DNA from: Leuctra nigra
Lineage: Eukaryota; Arthropoda; Insecta; Plecoptera; Leuctridae
Assembly (NCBI GenBank): GCA_934045905.1
Contig: OW203764.1
Location: 33,087,629 to 33,151,628, forward strand
DNA length: 64,000 nt
Direction of reading: 5' to 3'
A program made the translations under genes and the position numbers. A model generated the notes under the pieces. It had not been told where the DNA came from. It made no database searches and saw only the letters and a program-made list of their open reading frames with translations. Below, one piece after another: positions 46,701 to 57,197 of this stretch (positions are counted from its first letter, which is position 1; every line of letters starts with the position of its first letter).

Positions 46701-49278
46701 TACACATGGTACAATGATCTTCTCGTCAAGGGCTACGTCATCGTACAATGATCTTCTCGTCAAGGGCTACACATGGTACAATGATCTTCTTCTCGTTAAG
46801 GGCTTCACATGGTACAATGATCTTCTCGTCAAGGACTACACATGGTACAATGATCTTCTCGTCAAGGACTACACATGGTACAATGATCTTCTCGTCAAGG
46901 GCTACACATGGTACAATGATCTTCTCGTCAAGGACTACACATGGTACAATGATCTTCTCGTCAAGGGCTACGTCATCGTACAATGATCTTCTCGTCAAGG
47001 ACTACACATGGTACAATGATCTTCTCGTCAAGGGCTACACATGGTACAATGATCTTCTCGTCAAGGGCTACACATGGTACAATGATCTTCTCGTCAAGAG
47101 CTACCCATGGTACCTGAAGAGCGTGTAACACTTGACGAAGATGACCAGGTAGACGAGCGCGGCGAGCGCATGTTCCGTGACGAGCGACAAGTCGCCCCAC
47201 ACGATTGACACGTTCTTGCATTGGAACAGCACGGAGTAGAACATTCGGAACAGCTGGATCCGTGGCAGGAACAGCCGCCAGTAGTACAGGAAGTTGTGAG
47301 GCTCGTCGCTCATTGGCCAGCAGCCTACATCATAAGGTACATTGATTCGAATCATCTTTCACATCTGATTTAAAAAAAAATCACTTGGCCAATGTAAAAA
47401 TGTTTTTTGAAAGGATCGGATTGCCTTGGCATCATCCGATGAAGTCTATGCTAACGCGTCATCTAACTCTAGTAGTTGAGCTCTCATTTCATTTATAATA
47501 ACAAGGATTTAAAGGAATGACCAGCAGCTAATCCGTATTACGCAAAACCCGTTTTCATTTTGGCCAAGTGTGCATTGAACACTTGGATTGAAAAATAATT
47601 ATGTAAATTAAAAGCAAAGCCAGAACGTGGTTAGCGCTTCAGTGCATTTGCCTTGAAACTTAGTGACCTAATTTGTAATGAAAGAGGGGGGGGGGGGGGA
47701 GGGTATCAAAATTACATTTTACTGAATAATTTAGAGGAGCGATAGAACTTAACATGTCAGTTGCATGTGGGGCGTTGATTACTACGATTGCTGGGGGGGG
47801 GGGGGGGGGGGGGGGAAGCACCGCACGCAGGTGCCCCCCGAATTATTACACCAATGATTTCCCAGAATGTGGCCATATCGTTGTGGAAAGACAATATGTT
47901 GGCACGACTCAAGTGAACAGAAAATTGCTCTTTTACAATCGTGGATTGCTTTTGCAAGCGGGTATATTTTCATGGAAGTAGCGCATTTCGATGAATTTTA
48001 ATTTTAAACCATCAACTTTCTGATTTGTAGCCTTTAGGATCTCATATTTTTCCAAAGTAGTCTACGCTTTTTAAAGATTTTTTTTACTTTAATTTTGTCA
48101 AATGCAATATTGTTAAATGTGGAAAATGCATTAACTATATTGTTGTCAGCTGCAATATTGGACGATCACTATCTGGCTGGACATGCAGTTTAGGGTGTTC
48201 ATTTCTGGTAGTGGTATGAGAATCATTTGGATCGATTTTGTTGTCCTATTGAACAACAGCGTTATTTAAATATTTTATTCTTCATAAATATTTGAATTAG
48301 CTTGCACCAAACGTTGACGGACAACATAATATGTCAATAATAGCTACATTCCAGTCATGCCATTTGAATGTCAGCAACACATTAAGGGGGGGGGGGGGGG
48401 GGGTGAAAGGAGGGGACAGACCCTAAGTGTGTTTGTTATTAATCTTTTTTGTCTGGGGATTAACGTCACACTGTTATGCAGCGAGGCTAATGGCGACGGA
48501 TGAATGATTATATGATGATGAATGGGAGATGATGATGAAGAGTAGGTATAAGGATGGAAGGTGGGAAGGAGGTGGGTCGTGGCCTATTAGTAGGGTACCT
48601 TCCAGCATTTGCCTGTCGACTGAGGGAAAACCACGAAAAAACCCTAGTCAGGAAGAACGGCCGCGGGAATCGAACCCGGGGCTCCGGAATACAAGTTCAG
48701 AGAGTTAACCACTCACCCAACCCACCCAGTGATTAATCTTAATCACTCAAATGTTGATGAGGGGGGGGGGGGGGGCGAATGGACGGTTCTGAATTTTAAA
48801 ATCGTTAGTCCGATTATTTTCTGATTATACAGATTTTAGTAGTGTGTCCGCAGTGTCTAAAATATTGATTTAATTTGACAAAATACACATATTTATCCAT
48901 AGTCTCTCTGCGACAAGCCAAAAAACTTTTTCATTTTGTATAAACACGGGAGAATGAGATTTATCTCTTTATCTGCTGTGAATATTTGGTCCAGCCGTCT
49001 TAAATCCACGACCGCATTTTTGTTGTTTAGAATGGGGGTTTAAATATTTGAATACTCTCACTTACTTTGCATATCCTTATGAACATGCATCACAAGGTGA
49101 TATGTGACAACTGACACGTTTAACCCGTAACTAATACATTTTTATGTTTTTTGGACCTGCAAAAATACTAATGCTTGTACTTACCCATTAAATACAGCAG
49201 CTTGACATTGAGGCCCAAACACTTCCGATGTTTTATTGTCGGTGGTAAAATCCGATCCAAGTAAGCGAGCAGCGTCAT
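37735..49278 (-). CDS. Odorant receptor (insect 7-TM Or), eight exons recognised
   Basis: Minus-strand exons: 49278-49185, 47324-47114, 46081-45881, 43649-43491, 40423-39989, 39389-39290, 38869-38765, 37881-37735. Phases chain (1,2,2,2,2,0,0) to 484 residues. Family marks: LYLMGCWPMSDEP near the N-terminus, WFPVNIYQPV before helix 4, THQLLIK, AESLDMKV, and the C-terminal AYACDWLETSNKF / GGIPLSRTTFRA, which precedes the last helix end in Ors. It would be an odour-tuning channel subunit working with Orco. The extreme C-terminus is unresolved: the frame reads on 34 codons (VSTSYRTVTEVQ...) to a stop at about 37630, or splices at GCT|GTGAGT to an exon I could not find. Exon 5 makes an unusually long intracellular loop. 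Donors of exon 3 (GTTATT) and exon 6 (GTGCGT) are weak. Two donors carry tandem arrays. Confidence 0.85.
40792..41040. mobile_element. 249-bp MITE, 8-bp target duplication
   Basis: Inverted ends TAGAGAGCCTATATACTGGG and complement (about 35 bp) lie between CCCCTCCC at 40784-40791 and 41041-41048. The 8-bp duplication suggests a hAT-type transposase. It sits in intron 4 of the odorant receptor. Confidence 0.9.
41049..42045. other. Odorant receptor intron 4, unique part
   Basis: No gene is seen. AT-rich intron sequence lies between the MITE and the 142-bp array. Confidence 0.5.
42047..43615 (-). repeat. 142-bp tandem array: exon end plus splice donor, 11 copies
   Basis: Unit anchors (CAGTCCCACGTGGAT) occur at about 42101, 42243, 42385, 42527, 42672, 42814, 42956, 43098, 43223, 43366 and 43508. 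Spacing is 142 bp except one 145-bp and one shortened unit. On the minus strand each unit holds the last ~120 nt of odorant receptor exon 4 (CLAFMSVASIFDITL...LKLLR) and ~22 nt of intron starting GTAAGCAGTG. Only the copy at 43508 is joined to the upstream part of the exon and an acceptor; the other ten lie in intron 4. Nine units keep the GTAAG donor; the two most downstream have GGGAAG instead. Confidence 0.95.
43985..45354 (+). mobile_element. 5'-truncated non-LTR retrotransposon (jockey/CR1-like)
   Basis: It begins inside the reverse transcriptase (GRSTISAI), with FYDFTKAFDMV, VPQGSIIAPLLF, catalytic YADD, LNFTKSVV, and TRFLGITVDNKLNW. One stop (44176-44178, likely a mutated codon) breaks the frame. 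The 3' end is a (TTGAA)n tail at 45341-45360. A short target duplication AATTGAATA (43976-43984, 45355-45363) is likely, though it overlaps the tail motif. It lies antisense in intron 3 of the odorant receptor. Confidence 0.9.
46380..46411. repeat. Perfect 32-bp palindrome
   Basis: AAGTATGACACATTTA is followed directly by its exact reverse complement. A second small palindrome (AAGTTGTA/TACAACTT) follows at 46419-46438. Both are in intron 2 of the odorant receptor. Function unknown. Confidence 0.9.
46599..47113. repeat. 33-bp minisatellite abutting a splice donor, ~15 copies
   Basis: Units of CATGGTACAATGATCTTCTC plus TCGTCAAGGGCTACA-type sequence repeat every 33 bp, with two 36-bp variants and two GTCATCGTAC variants. 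On the minus strand the array begins exactly at the intron 2 donor of the odorant receptor (exon ends CTCTTCAG at 47114, then GTACCATGGG), so every unit repeats a GTACCATG resembling the donor. Because 33 bp is 11 codons, long frames appear on both strands; they are not genes. Confidence 0.93.
48447..48728 (-). mobile_element. tRNA-derived SINE, copy 2
   Basis: Reverse copy of the SINE at 26522-26802, with the same B-box (GGTTCGATTCCCGC) and 3' CCCCAGACAAAA. ATTAATCTT flanks it at 48438-48446 and 48732-48740. It lies in intron 1 of the odorant receptor, in the same orientation as that gene. Confidence 0.9.
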
Positions 49279-49605
49279 GGTTCAGGATTATATCTCGAAG
49301 TGACTACTTTCTGCAGGTGACGACCAATCCGTCGATACAATCGATAAGAGAAGGTCAATTAATAATGTCTGTCACATGACCTGATGTGTTCTTGTGAATA
49401 CTTTACACTCCGAGCATTTGAAGCCCACATACACGCATATTGATCTCCTTTCTTCACCGTACTGTCAATAAGTAGATAGCATTGTCAATACAATACTTGG
49501 AATTATTATTAGTTATTTATATTCAACTTTAAACTGTCATCTAGTCGACCAGTGCTGGACTGCCTCGTCATGGGCCTCGTACTATAAGTACCTATTTAAA
49601 AGTTT
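49279..49605. other. Odorant receptor 5' flank
   Basis: Region upstream of the modelled start codon. No repeat or clear promoter motif is recognised. Confidence 0.35.
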
Positions 49606-50160
49606 TTGGGAGAGAGCAGCCCACCAACCTGCCCCGCAGGACTTTTTAAACTTAAAAAAATGGAATTTAAAAACGATTTGGTGATTTTTAAAAGTTCATT
49701 TTTCACAAGAAAAACACAACAGAATGCACCCAAATCCTGCCCTGCAGTGATATTTTTAATTTCAGTCACTTTTAAAACGATTTTGGGTTTATAAAACCGT
49801 GTATTATTTTGAGCGAAGAAGCAATTGAATTGAAATTTTAAAAAATTGCCTCGCCTGCCCCGCAGGGCGATTATTGATCATTTGTAATTTTTTAAAGCAT
49901 TTTGGGATAGAAAACTGTGTATTTGGCTGTAAAATGTCAAACATAAAGTTAATGGAAGAATTGAATATAAGAGGCGACAAACCTTCCCCGCATGGCGCTT
50001 TTTATATTTTTGTTAATTTTCAACCGATTTTGTGATTGTAAAATCGTGTATTTGGCTTCAAAATTTAATTCAGCCTGCCCCGCAAAGCGCTTTTTGAATT
50101 TTTATATTTTTAAATCATTTTGGGATTGTAAAAATGTGTATAGTTGGGCTGCAATAATGT
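49606..50160. repeat. Degenerate ~110-bp repeats with CTGCCCCGCAGG motif
   Basis: Five diverged units with CTGCCCCGCAGG-like motifs at about 49629, 49738, 49855, 49983 and 50075, each followed by a T-rich stretch and GATTTTG. The motif also occurs inside the hAT MITEs at 8132-8824 and 23372-23995, so this is probably an expanded interior of that family. Confidence 0.7.
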
Positions 50161-50906
50161 CCAACATAAATACATAAACACATTAATAATGTTAAATTAA
50201 TCTACATAGTAAGAGGTCGCCAGGCACTTTTATATACATATTAAAACACTCCGTGCAAAAAAGCATACAATTGGCTCCTCGCCTAAAAAAATAAATCAAT
50301 AGAAAAATAATCTATAGAAACATAATTCAGCGCCAAAAAGTACGAACGTAGTGAGGGTTACTACGGAATGTAGTCAATGCTTAGCCAACAAATCCGTACC
50401 GTTCAACAAATCAATCTGAAATTTTGCATACACACTAATGACATAATATGAGTGGCTACGTGTTTAGCCCGTTTCACCCGGGCTAGAGTTCCGGGCTCAG
50501 TAGAACGACATTGTTTATTTTATAACATTTGAAGTATATTTATAAAATTACTAGCGTCTATTCAATTGCAAGGAAGGTAGAGTGTTTTCATTCACATCTT
50601 GTTTCAACAAACATCAAGGAGCTTCCTAGACGATCAAACAGAATCAAACAGAATAGAATGTTGCATGAAGGCACTCCTAGGCAGTAAATACTGCTGTAAA
50701 TATTGCCGCTCATTTCACTGTATTGTTTTGTCTGTAATTAAACGCTGAGCTAGTTGTAATGCTTGTCCAAAAGTGAGGTTATAGTTGATAATATTTCGCT
50801 AATTCAGAAATCATGTCCCGAATTCATTAGGTATGTTTTGTTTACTAGCTTCAGAAGTCCAAGGAATTCGTCCAGTTTGTTTACCTATTGTTTCTAGAAA
50901 TATCGA

Positions 50907-51294
50907 CCCATAAAAAACACTCCGTGTAAAAAAACAGCCAAGTCTCTTCAACCAAAAAAAAAATTATGAAATCTAAAAATTATGCACTGAAACGTAGTGA
51001 TATCAAAAAATGAGCCAAGTCAAAACTTTATTTGAAAATTAAAAAATACTTGGCGCATCGTGTATATAAATAGCTTAGAAGTATAGGCTAGATATAAATA
51101 CATATACTTATAGTACCTATACCTACAATGCCCTAAAAAACGATGCGCCAAGTATTTTTTAATTTTCAAATAAAGTTTTGACTTGGCTCATTTTTTGATA
51201 TCACTACGTTTCAGTGCATAATTTTTAGATTTCATAATTTTTTTTTGGTTGAAGAGACTTGGCTGTTTTTTTACACGGAGTGTTTTTTTATGGG
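50907..51294. mobile_element. Inverted-repeat element, CACTCCGTG family, copy 1
   Basis: Arms of about 170 bp start CCCATAAAAAACACTCCGTG and its complement, containing GCCAAGTCTCTT and CTTGGCGCATCG. The 50-bp centre is AT-rich. It encodes nothing. Related copies are at 53155-54278 and, partially, about 58505-58735. A target duplication could not be assigned. Confidence 0.88.
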
Positions 51295-51469
51295 GATATC
51301 ACTTATTTTTTTTTAGTTTATTTACACAACTTGTAAAACTTATTAGGGCAACAATGGTCAATTCCTTTAAAAAAATACGCCATTTCCGAATAAGTTACTA
51401 AAAAAATATTGTTTGGAGCTAAATATAAACTTAAAGTGATATGCCATGAAGAATTGCGAAAGCATCGTT

Positions 51470-53000
51470 CCAATAGGTCCTGCCGTTTTCGAGATATGGC
51501 ATCACTTCCGGTTTTTAAAATGGCGGCTGAAAGCTCTTACACATTGTATTAATATGTATGTAAATACTAATATTTAATTATAAGCCTTCTGAATATGTAG
51601 TTGGTTTTTATATAAAGGGAAGTGAATTTAGGCAGATTTCGCTAAACTATGACGTCATTTCCGGTTTCAGTAATTAGAAAACTTTTATTAACCTATTGTT
51701 ATTTCATAAAGAGGACCGTCTGAATCGATTGGCGCAAATTTCGTTTCGATCGGTTAAGCCGTTTTTGAGATATGACGTCACTTCCGGTTTCAAAATGGCG
51801 GCACAAAAAATTAATAAGAGCAAGGTATCATCAGGCAGACGAGCTGTATATGTGGTGAAAATTTCGGGTCAATCAACCCAGCCGTTTAGGCTGGGGCGGA
51901 GACCGCGGAATTTATTGGAAGATGAATCATCATCATTATCTAGTGGAGCGGTCGCTCCACCCAGCCAAGTCGTACCGTACACTCACACTCACTCAACATA
52001 CCGTAAATGACTAATAAACTGAGGAGCAGACCAAACACTTTTACTGTAAGCAACAACATGGCATTTTCGGCCTACTGGATCTTAAAATTGGAAAATCTCA
52101 CATTGTTGCGATATATCTTAATTTCGAGCTATGGCCCACCCCACTACATATACCAAATTAGGGAACAATATGTTATGCCGTTTGCGAGCTAGAGGGCCGA
52201 GAAAACAGTGAAATTACACCACTTTCTGATTCTGAAGATGATATCAGGAAACGTTGCTATCACCGCCACAGCCTAAACGGCTAAACCGATCGACCTGAAA
52301 CTTTTACCACATATGCACTTTTGGCGTCTGATGATACCTTGCCTCTTGTGATTTTTTGTGCCGCCATTTTTAAACCGGAAGTGACGTCATAACTCAAAAA
52401 CGTCTGGACCGATTAGAACGAAATTAGCGCCATTCGATTTAGATGGTCATCTATATGGAGTATCAATAAAAAAAATATTATTTTCTTATTTTCTAAACCG
52501 GAAGTGACGTCATAAATACGCAATATTTAACTTATTTCAACAAATTATACTTAAAATACGTACATAATTAACTTACATTGTAACATAGACAATACAATTT
52601 ATATATTCAAGGTAGCAGTGTTCTCGGCCGCCATTCCTGAAACCGGAAGTGACGTCATATATCTAAAACGCCTGTACCGATTGCAACTGAACTAGCTCCT
52701 GCGTATTCATTCTGCTATTTATTTGAAAAATCAATTGTGAAAAATGAATAAATAAATTAATGGTACCGGAAATGGCGGCAGGAACCACTAAATGAAACCG
52801 GAAGTGACGTCATATATTACAAACGGCATGACCGATTTTACGGAAATATAGGGATTAGGAATTCAGATGGTCGTTCATGAAGGTATCAACTAGATAAAAC
52901 TAGATTGTTTTCTTATTACCTATACCGGAATTCGGCCGCTATTTCAAAACCGGAAGTGACGTCATGTATCGAAAACGGCTGGATCGATTATAACGAAACT
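51470..53000. repeat. Array of ACCGGAAGTGACGTCA modules
   Basis: The 16-mer CCGGAAGTGACGTCAT occurs exactly at 52375-52390, 52498-52513, 52643-52658, 52798-52813 and 52950-52965 (spacing 123-155 bp), and inverted at 51772-51787; a variant is at 51651-51664. Each is near a CGCCATTTT/AAAATGGCG motif. The core joins an ETS site (ACCGGAAGT) to a full CRE (TGACGTCA). The modules lie in and next to the H2 repeat body. Confidence 0.9.
51940..52330 (+). mobile_element. H2-family repeat, copy 2
   Basis: CTAG plus hairpin GTGGAGCGGTCGCTCCAC and CCAGCCAAGTCGTACCG start a copy nearly identical to 25051-25465, including GGCATTTTCGGCCTACTGG and CGAGCTATGGCCCACCCC. The ETS/CRE modules follow directly downstream and may belong to the same element. 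Confidence 0.75.
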
Positions 53001-53154
53001 TAAGCTATTCTTCTTGGATAATCATTGTCATCTTATACCAAACGCAACTTTTCATAGTAACCAAATCGGTTGAGGCGTATTTTTTTAAAGAAATTAGTCC
53101 CTGCTCGGACATGTGCTACAAGCTGTATGTATAAACTAACAAAAGAAGTGATAT

Positions 53155-54278
53155 CCCAGAAAAAACACTCCGTGTAAAAATACCAGCCAAGTCTCTTTAA
53201 CTATAAAAAAAAATAGAAGAAATCTAAAAATTCAGCACTGAAAAGGAGTGATATCAAAAAAGGAGCCAAGTCAACGAATTTTCCAAATTTTAATCGTACC
53301 ATTGAAATAAAAATATCAACCCCCGAGAAATACTTAAAAAAAGGACTTGGCGCATCGTTTTTTTAAAGACATTTTTCTATTCTTAAGCTTAAGCCACTCA
53401 CATACTACGTAGTTCAGAAATGCCTAGAAAAATTGGGACAAAACTTTCAAATTAAATATTGAACATTCTGTAAAATATTTTAAATTTAAATATAAGTACG
53501 CAAAGAAACATAGCATTGTCTTACAAGCAATAAATACAGAACAGTTGTGTTTGTGATTGGTAGGTACCTATAGTTTTGTGGGTACATCAACATACCTACT
53601 ACAGCATTATACTTGGAACCTTCTCGCCGTGTAATTAATTGCTATTAATTAACATTTTATACCAAAAAAATTCATAAATTACATAACGTATTACTTTAGA
53701 TAAAAATCTAGTCAGTAATTATTTGAGCAGCATGGCTCAGTGCACTAGTCACTTATACAAATCTCATTGACGGCCTTCTTGTAATGAGCGCTTTCGCTAT
53801 TTCCCTCAGTCACGATATTGAGAAGTATGATTGATTAATATGACCCTAGAAATAGTGGCAATAACGAATAGACTAGGCCGCTTCCGTTTATTCGTTATTC
53901 GTTTATCCGTTTATTTCCTCTGAATATTGACAAAATACCAAAACTGCCAGTAGGTAAGAGTACTAGTTATATTAAAACGTAGTATGATTCGTCGATAATG
54001 AATGTGATATACTCAGGAAAATATACTTGTAGAGTTCTTCCTATACTTTTAGGATAGAAAAGTGTCTTTAAAAAAACGATGCGCCAAGTCCTTTTTTTAA
54101 GTATTTCTCGGGGGTTGATATTTTTATTTCAATGGTACGATTAAAATTTGTAAAATTCGTTGACTTGGCTCCTTTTTTGATATCACTCCTTTTCAGTGCT
54201 GAATTTTTAGATTTCTTCTATTTTTTTTATAGTTAAAGAGACTTGGCTGGTATTTTTACACGGAGTGTTTTTTCTGGG
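53155..54278. mobile_element. Inverted-repeat element, CACTCCGTG family, copy 2
   Basis: Arms of about 210 bp begin CCCAGAAAAAACACTCCGTG and its complement, with GCCAAGTC and CTTGGCGCATCG blocks as in copy 1. A 700-bp AT-rich interior has no recognisable reading frame. It follows the ETS/CRE array directly. Confidence 0.88.
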
Positions 54279-54289
54279 ATTATTATTAT

Positions 54290-54558
54290 CTGAAAGCCGT
54301 ACAATTTCACGGTTTTCACGGCCCTCTAGTTCGCAAAGGGCGTAACCTATTGCTCCCAAATTTGGTATATGTTGTAGGGTGGGCCATAGCTCGAAGTTAA
54401 GATATTTCGCAACAATGTGAGATTTTCCAATTTTGAGATCCAGTAGGCCGAAAATGCCACTTTGATGCTTACAGTAAAAGTGGGTTGCTCCAGCCTTTTT
54501 ATATGAGAGTGTGCGCGCCGTACGACTTGGCTGGCGTGGAGCGACCGCTCCACTTGAT
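54290..54558 (-). mobile_element. H2-family repeat, copy 3
   Basis: Reverse copy: GGCCATAGCTCGAAGTTAAG, CCAGTAGGCCGAAAATGCC and the terminal GAGCGACCGCTCCAC hairpin. The CTAG at the end is mutated. It abuts the inverted-repeat element at 53155-54278. Confidence 0.75.
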
Positions 54559-54716
54559 CTACCAAACTCTACTAAACTTTTTAGTGGCTCATGTTGTGTT
54601 TTTTTTGTTATTAATTTTTAACAATGTTATTCTAATATTAATAAATTTATTGTTAGGTGGAAGAGCCACTGAGGTGAAACCTCGCCTTATTGTTTGTACT
54701 TGTATCTCTGTTCTTG

Positions 54717-54932
54717 TACACTCCCCCAAATAATAAACGGTACTTGGTACAAAACGTATTGGCTGCTGGGCCGGTTCCTTGACAATCAATCCTTGTTATT
54801 ATCAATGAAATCAGAGCCCACCTAAAAGAGTTAGATAATGCGTTAGCACTGGCTTCATGGGATGATGCCATCAAACCTGAATCAGTCAATTCATTTTCTT
54901 TCGAGTACCGTTTATTATTTGGGGGAGTGTTA
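54717..54932. mobile_element. 214-bp MITE with ACTCCCCCAAATAATAAACG ends
   Basis: Perfect 24-bp inverted ends (ACTCCCCCAAATAATAAACG plus GTAC, and complement) enclose a body found also at 34590-34800 and about 47430-47560. A target duplication is not clear. Confidence 0.8.
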
Positions 54933-54978
54933 CATTCAATAAAAAAGACAATTAAATAAATAAATGCGTGTCACCATA

Positions 54979-56235
54979 CTAGGAAACCGCTCTGTGTAAC
55001 GCGTTGATGAGCGAGCACGGGTACGTGCAAATTCTCTAACCGGAAGCGAGAATGGAAACGACAAACAGTTGCTTATGGGAGAATCGGCTATTCCACTGAT
55101 ATGCTCCGCTGCGCTGTTGAATGCGCGTAAGCTGTGTATATTATGAAGCATTCAGACATAGCAGACCCAATAGCTCAGTTGGTAAAGCATTGGCCTGTGG
55201 TGCAAAAGATCGTCGGTTCGAATCCTGCCGCGGTCTCACTTATTATGTTTAATTTTTCTCAAGTTTTAATTCTGCCTAACTATAGAGTTATTTTTTATTT
55301 AAAGTTGCCCAGCTAAATTTTCTCAAGTTAGAATTTGTCTACCCATAGAGAGTTTTATTCCTGAGGCTGCCCAGTAAAACGTATGCGCATTCGACTGCCC
55401 AGCAAAGCAAATCAGCTCAATCAGCTGCTTCTCCCATAAGCAACTCTTTGTCGTTTCCATTCTCGCTAACCGGAAATGCGTACACAAGCACAGAAAACAT
55501 ATACATCCATATTCAATTGAAATATGATACTCAATCAACACAACATAATATTATGCTTTTCATTGAAACTTGAGATAACATCTAAGCATCCTGGTAAATA
55601 TAGCAAATCAGTTGCAATTCAATTTTCACTGGAAAACATTCATTTTGATACTTCATTACTGACAGATATTAAAAATGTTAATAAGTTCATACGTTCTTAA
55701 CTGATTGGGATAAAATTTTGTAAAATAAGAGACAATGTTGGTCTTTATGATCATGCAAAATATGAGTTTGATCTGAATAATCGAAGATTGTTTTCATTTT
55801 TCAGCCTATCAGGAGATATTTATTTAAATTTTAACCAATGAATGGATTTCAAAAAAATTATGGTCTGCAAACAGAGAAGGTTGGTTTTACATGTGTGCAA
55901 AATTTCAGCTCGATCAAAGAAAAACTCTGACCTGTATGTATAGCCAAAATATGAATTTGATCAGATTTATCGAAGACCATTTTCATTTTTCAACCTATCA
56001 GGAGATGTTTATTTCAATTTTAACCAATGAATGGATTTTAAAATAATTTGGGGTCTGCAAACAGAAAAGGTTGTCTCTACATGTGTGCAAAATTTCAGAT
56101 CGATCGAAGAAAAACTCTGACCTGTACAGCCTCACCCAACAAAAAAAAACTACAAAAAAACAAACAAAAAAAAACAAAAAAAACAGAAGTCCGTGCCAAA
56201 TGAGCCGAAAGGAGACGCTCGCTTCGCTCGCTCAA
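54979..56235 (-). mobile_element. Helitron-like element, family H1, copy B
   Basis: Reverse orientation: CTAGGAAACCGCTC at the left, CGCTCGCTCAA at the right, flanked by A (54978) and T (56236), the same A^T context as copy A and no target duplication. The interior includes a degenerate tRNA-like block at about 55166-55238 and a ~184-bp tandem duplication (about 55790-55974 and 55975-56120). Confidence 0.72.
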
Positions 56236-57077
56236 TAATATTGCTTCGCATTGGATTTGTTGTCGACATGGATAGGAAGGAAGGACAATTTTAAGTGCCG
56301 TATGCTTGTTATCTTGGAATATTTAAAATAATTGTTTGCTGAAATATTCCACCGTCACGTTAATGTGACACGGACTTATAGACAAGTCTCAGACTAATGA
56401 CTATATTATAGACTATAATACTTTTGGACAAGATCCTGTGCTCTCTAAAAATTGAAACTGGAACCGTTTGACAAATGAAATTCAAAATTTGCACGGTCAT
56501 CGGGACATTTTAGGATATTTTGACAATTTTCAAACAAATCTGTCAAGAATTCGAGAGTGTTGATCATTTCTTTCTCATCCATTATTCAATTATATCAATC
56601 AAAAATAAAGAAATAACTATTATGAGATATGAATGTCACCATATTATTTGATTTCGTCATTGTTTTAAATAAATGTTGGGGGTCGAACAGGGTCAATATT
56701 ACTTGCACATAATTATTTTATGACTCGTTTTACTAACAACTATTTTCAGTTGGCTGTGTCTGAAGGAACGATCACGTCAAGTTGATTCGAATATTTCTTG
56801 CATTGATCACAGACATCGATTTACATTCGAATTCGCGCGCGTGTGTTGGAGTAGTTGGAAGAGTCAACACCAGAGAGCAACACCTCTTAACTCCACTTAG
56901 AGAAAGAACGTTGTCGTTATATACTTTTACATTGCTTTTTAGTTCTTAGTTTATTCCTAAAGGAGAATAATAATTGTCCTAGATTTATCGTTAAATCCGA
57001 GAAATTAATTTTCCTTCCTTGTTTATGCTAAAGAGTGATTTAATTGTCTATATGTCAGTTAGATTCATAATCTTCTC
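56236..57077. other. Non-coding sequence before the 5S genes
   Basis: No gene recognised. The last ~60 bp (AGTGATTTAATTGTCTATATG) are shared with the flank of the second 5S gene. Confidence 0.5.
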
Positions 57078-57196
57078 GTCAACGACCATACCATGTTGAA
57101 AACACCGGTTCTCGTCCGATCACCGAAGTTAAGCAACATCGGGCGCGGTCAGTACTTGGATGGGTGACCGCTTGGGAACACCGCGTGCCGTTGGCA
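57078..57196 (+). rRNA. 5S ribosomal RNA, copy 1
   Basis: 119 nt match the insect 5S consensus over the full length: ACGACCATACCA, CACCGGTTCTCGTCCGATC, ACCGAAGTTAAGCA, the internal promoter region (AAGTTAAGC ... TGGATGGGTGACC), and GGGAACACCGCGTGC. The terminal stem GTCAACG/CGTTGGC pairs with one wobble. A T-run (CTTTTTA) follows as a Pol III terminator. Compared with the usual insect sequence, ACGCTG/CAGCGT in helix II is ATGTTG/CAACAT, paired changes that keep the stem. Confidence 0.95.
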
Positions 57197-57197
57197 A

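Noticed and set aside
46500..47221. Repetitive peptides VALDEKIIVPC and MIFSSRATHGT
   Set aside because: They result from the 33-bp unit being 11 codons long; neither is in frame with the receptor exon.
55166..55238. tRNA gene with a GTG anticodon
   Set aside because: A and B boxes are present, but acceptor, anticodon and T stems have mismatches and it lies inside a Helitron-like repeat; more likely a decayed tRNA or SINE head.
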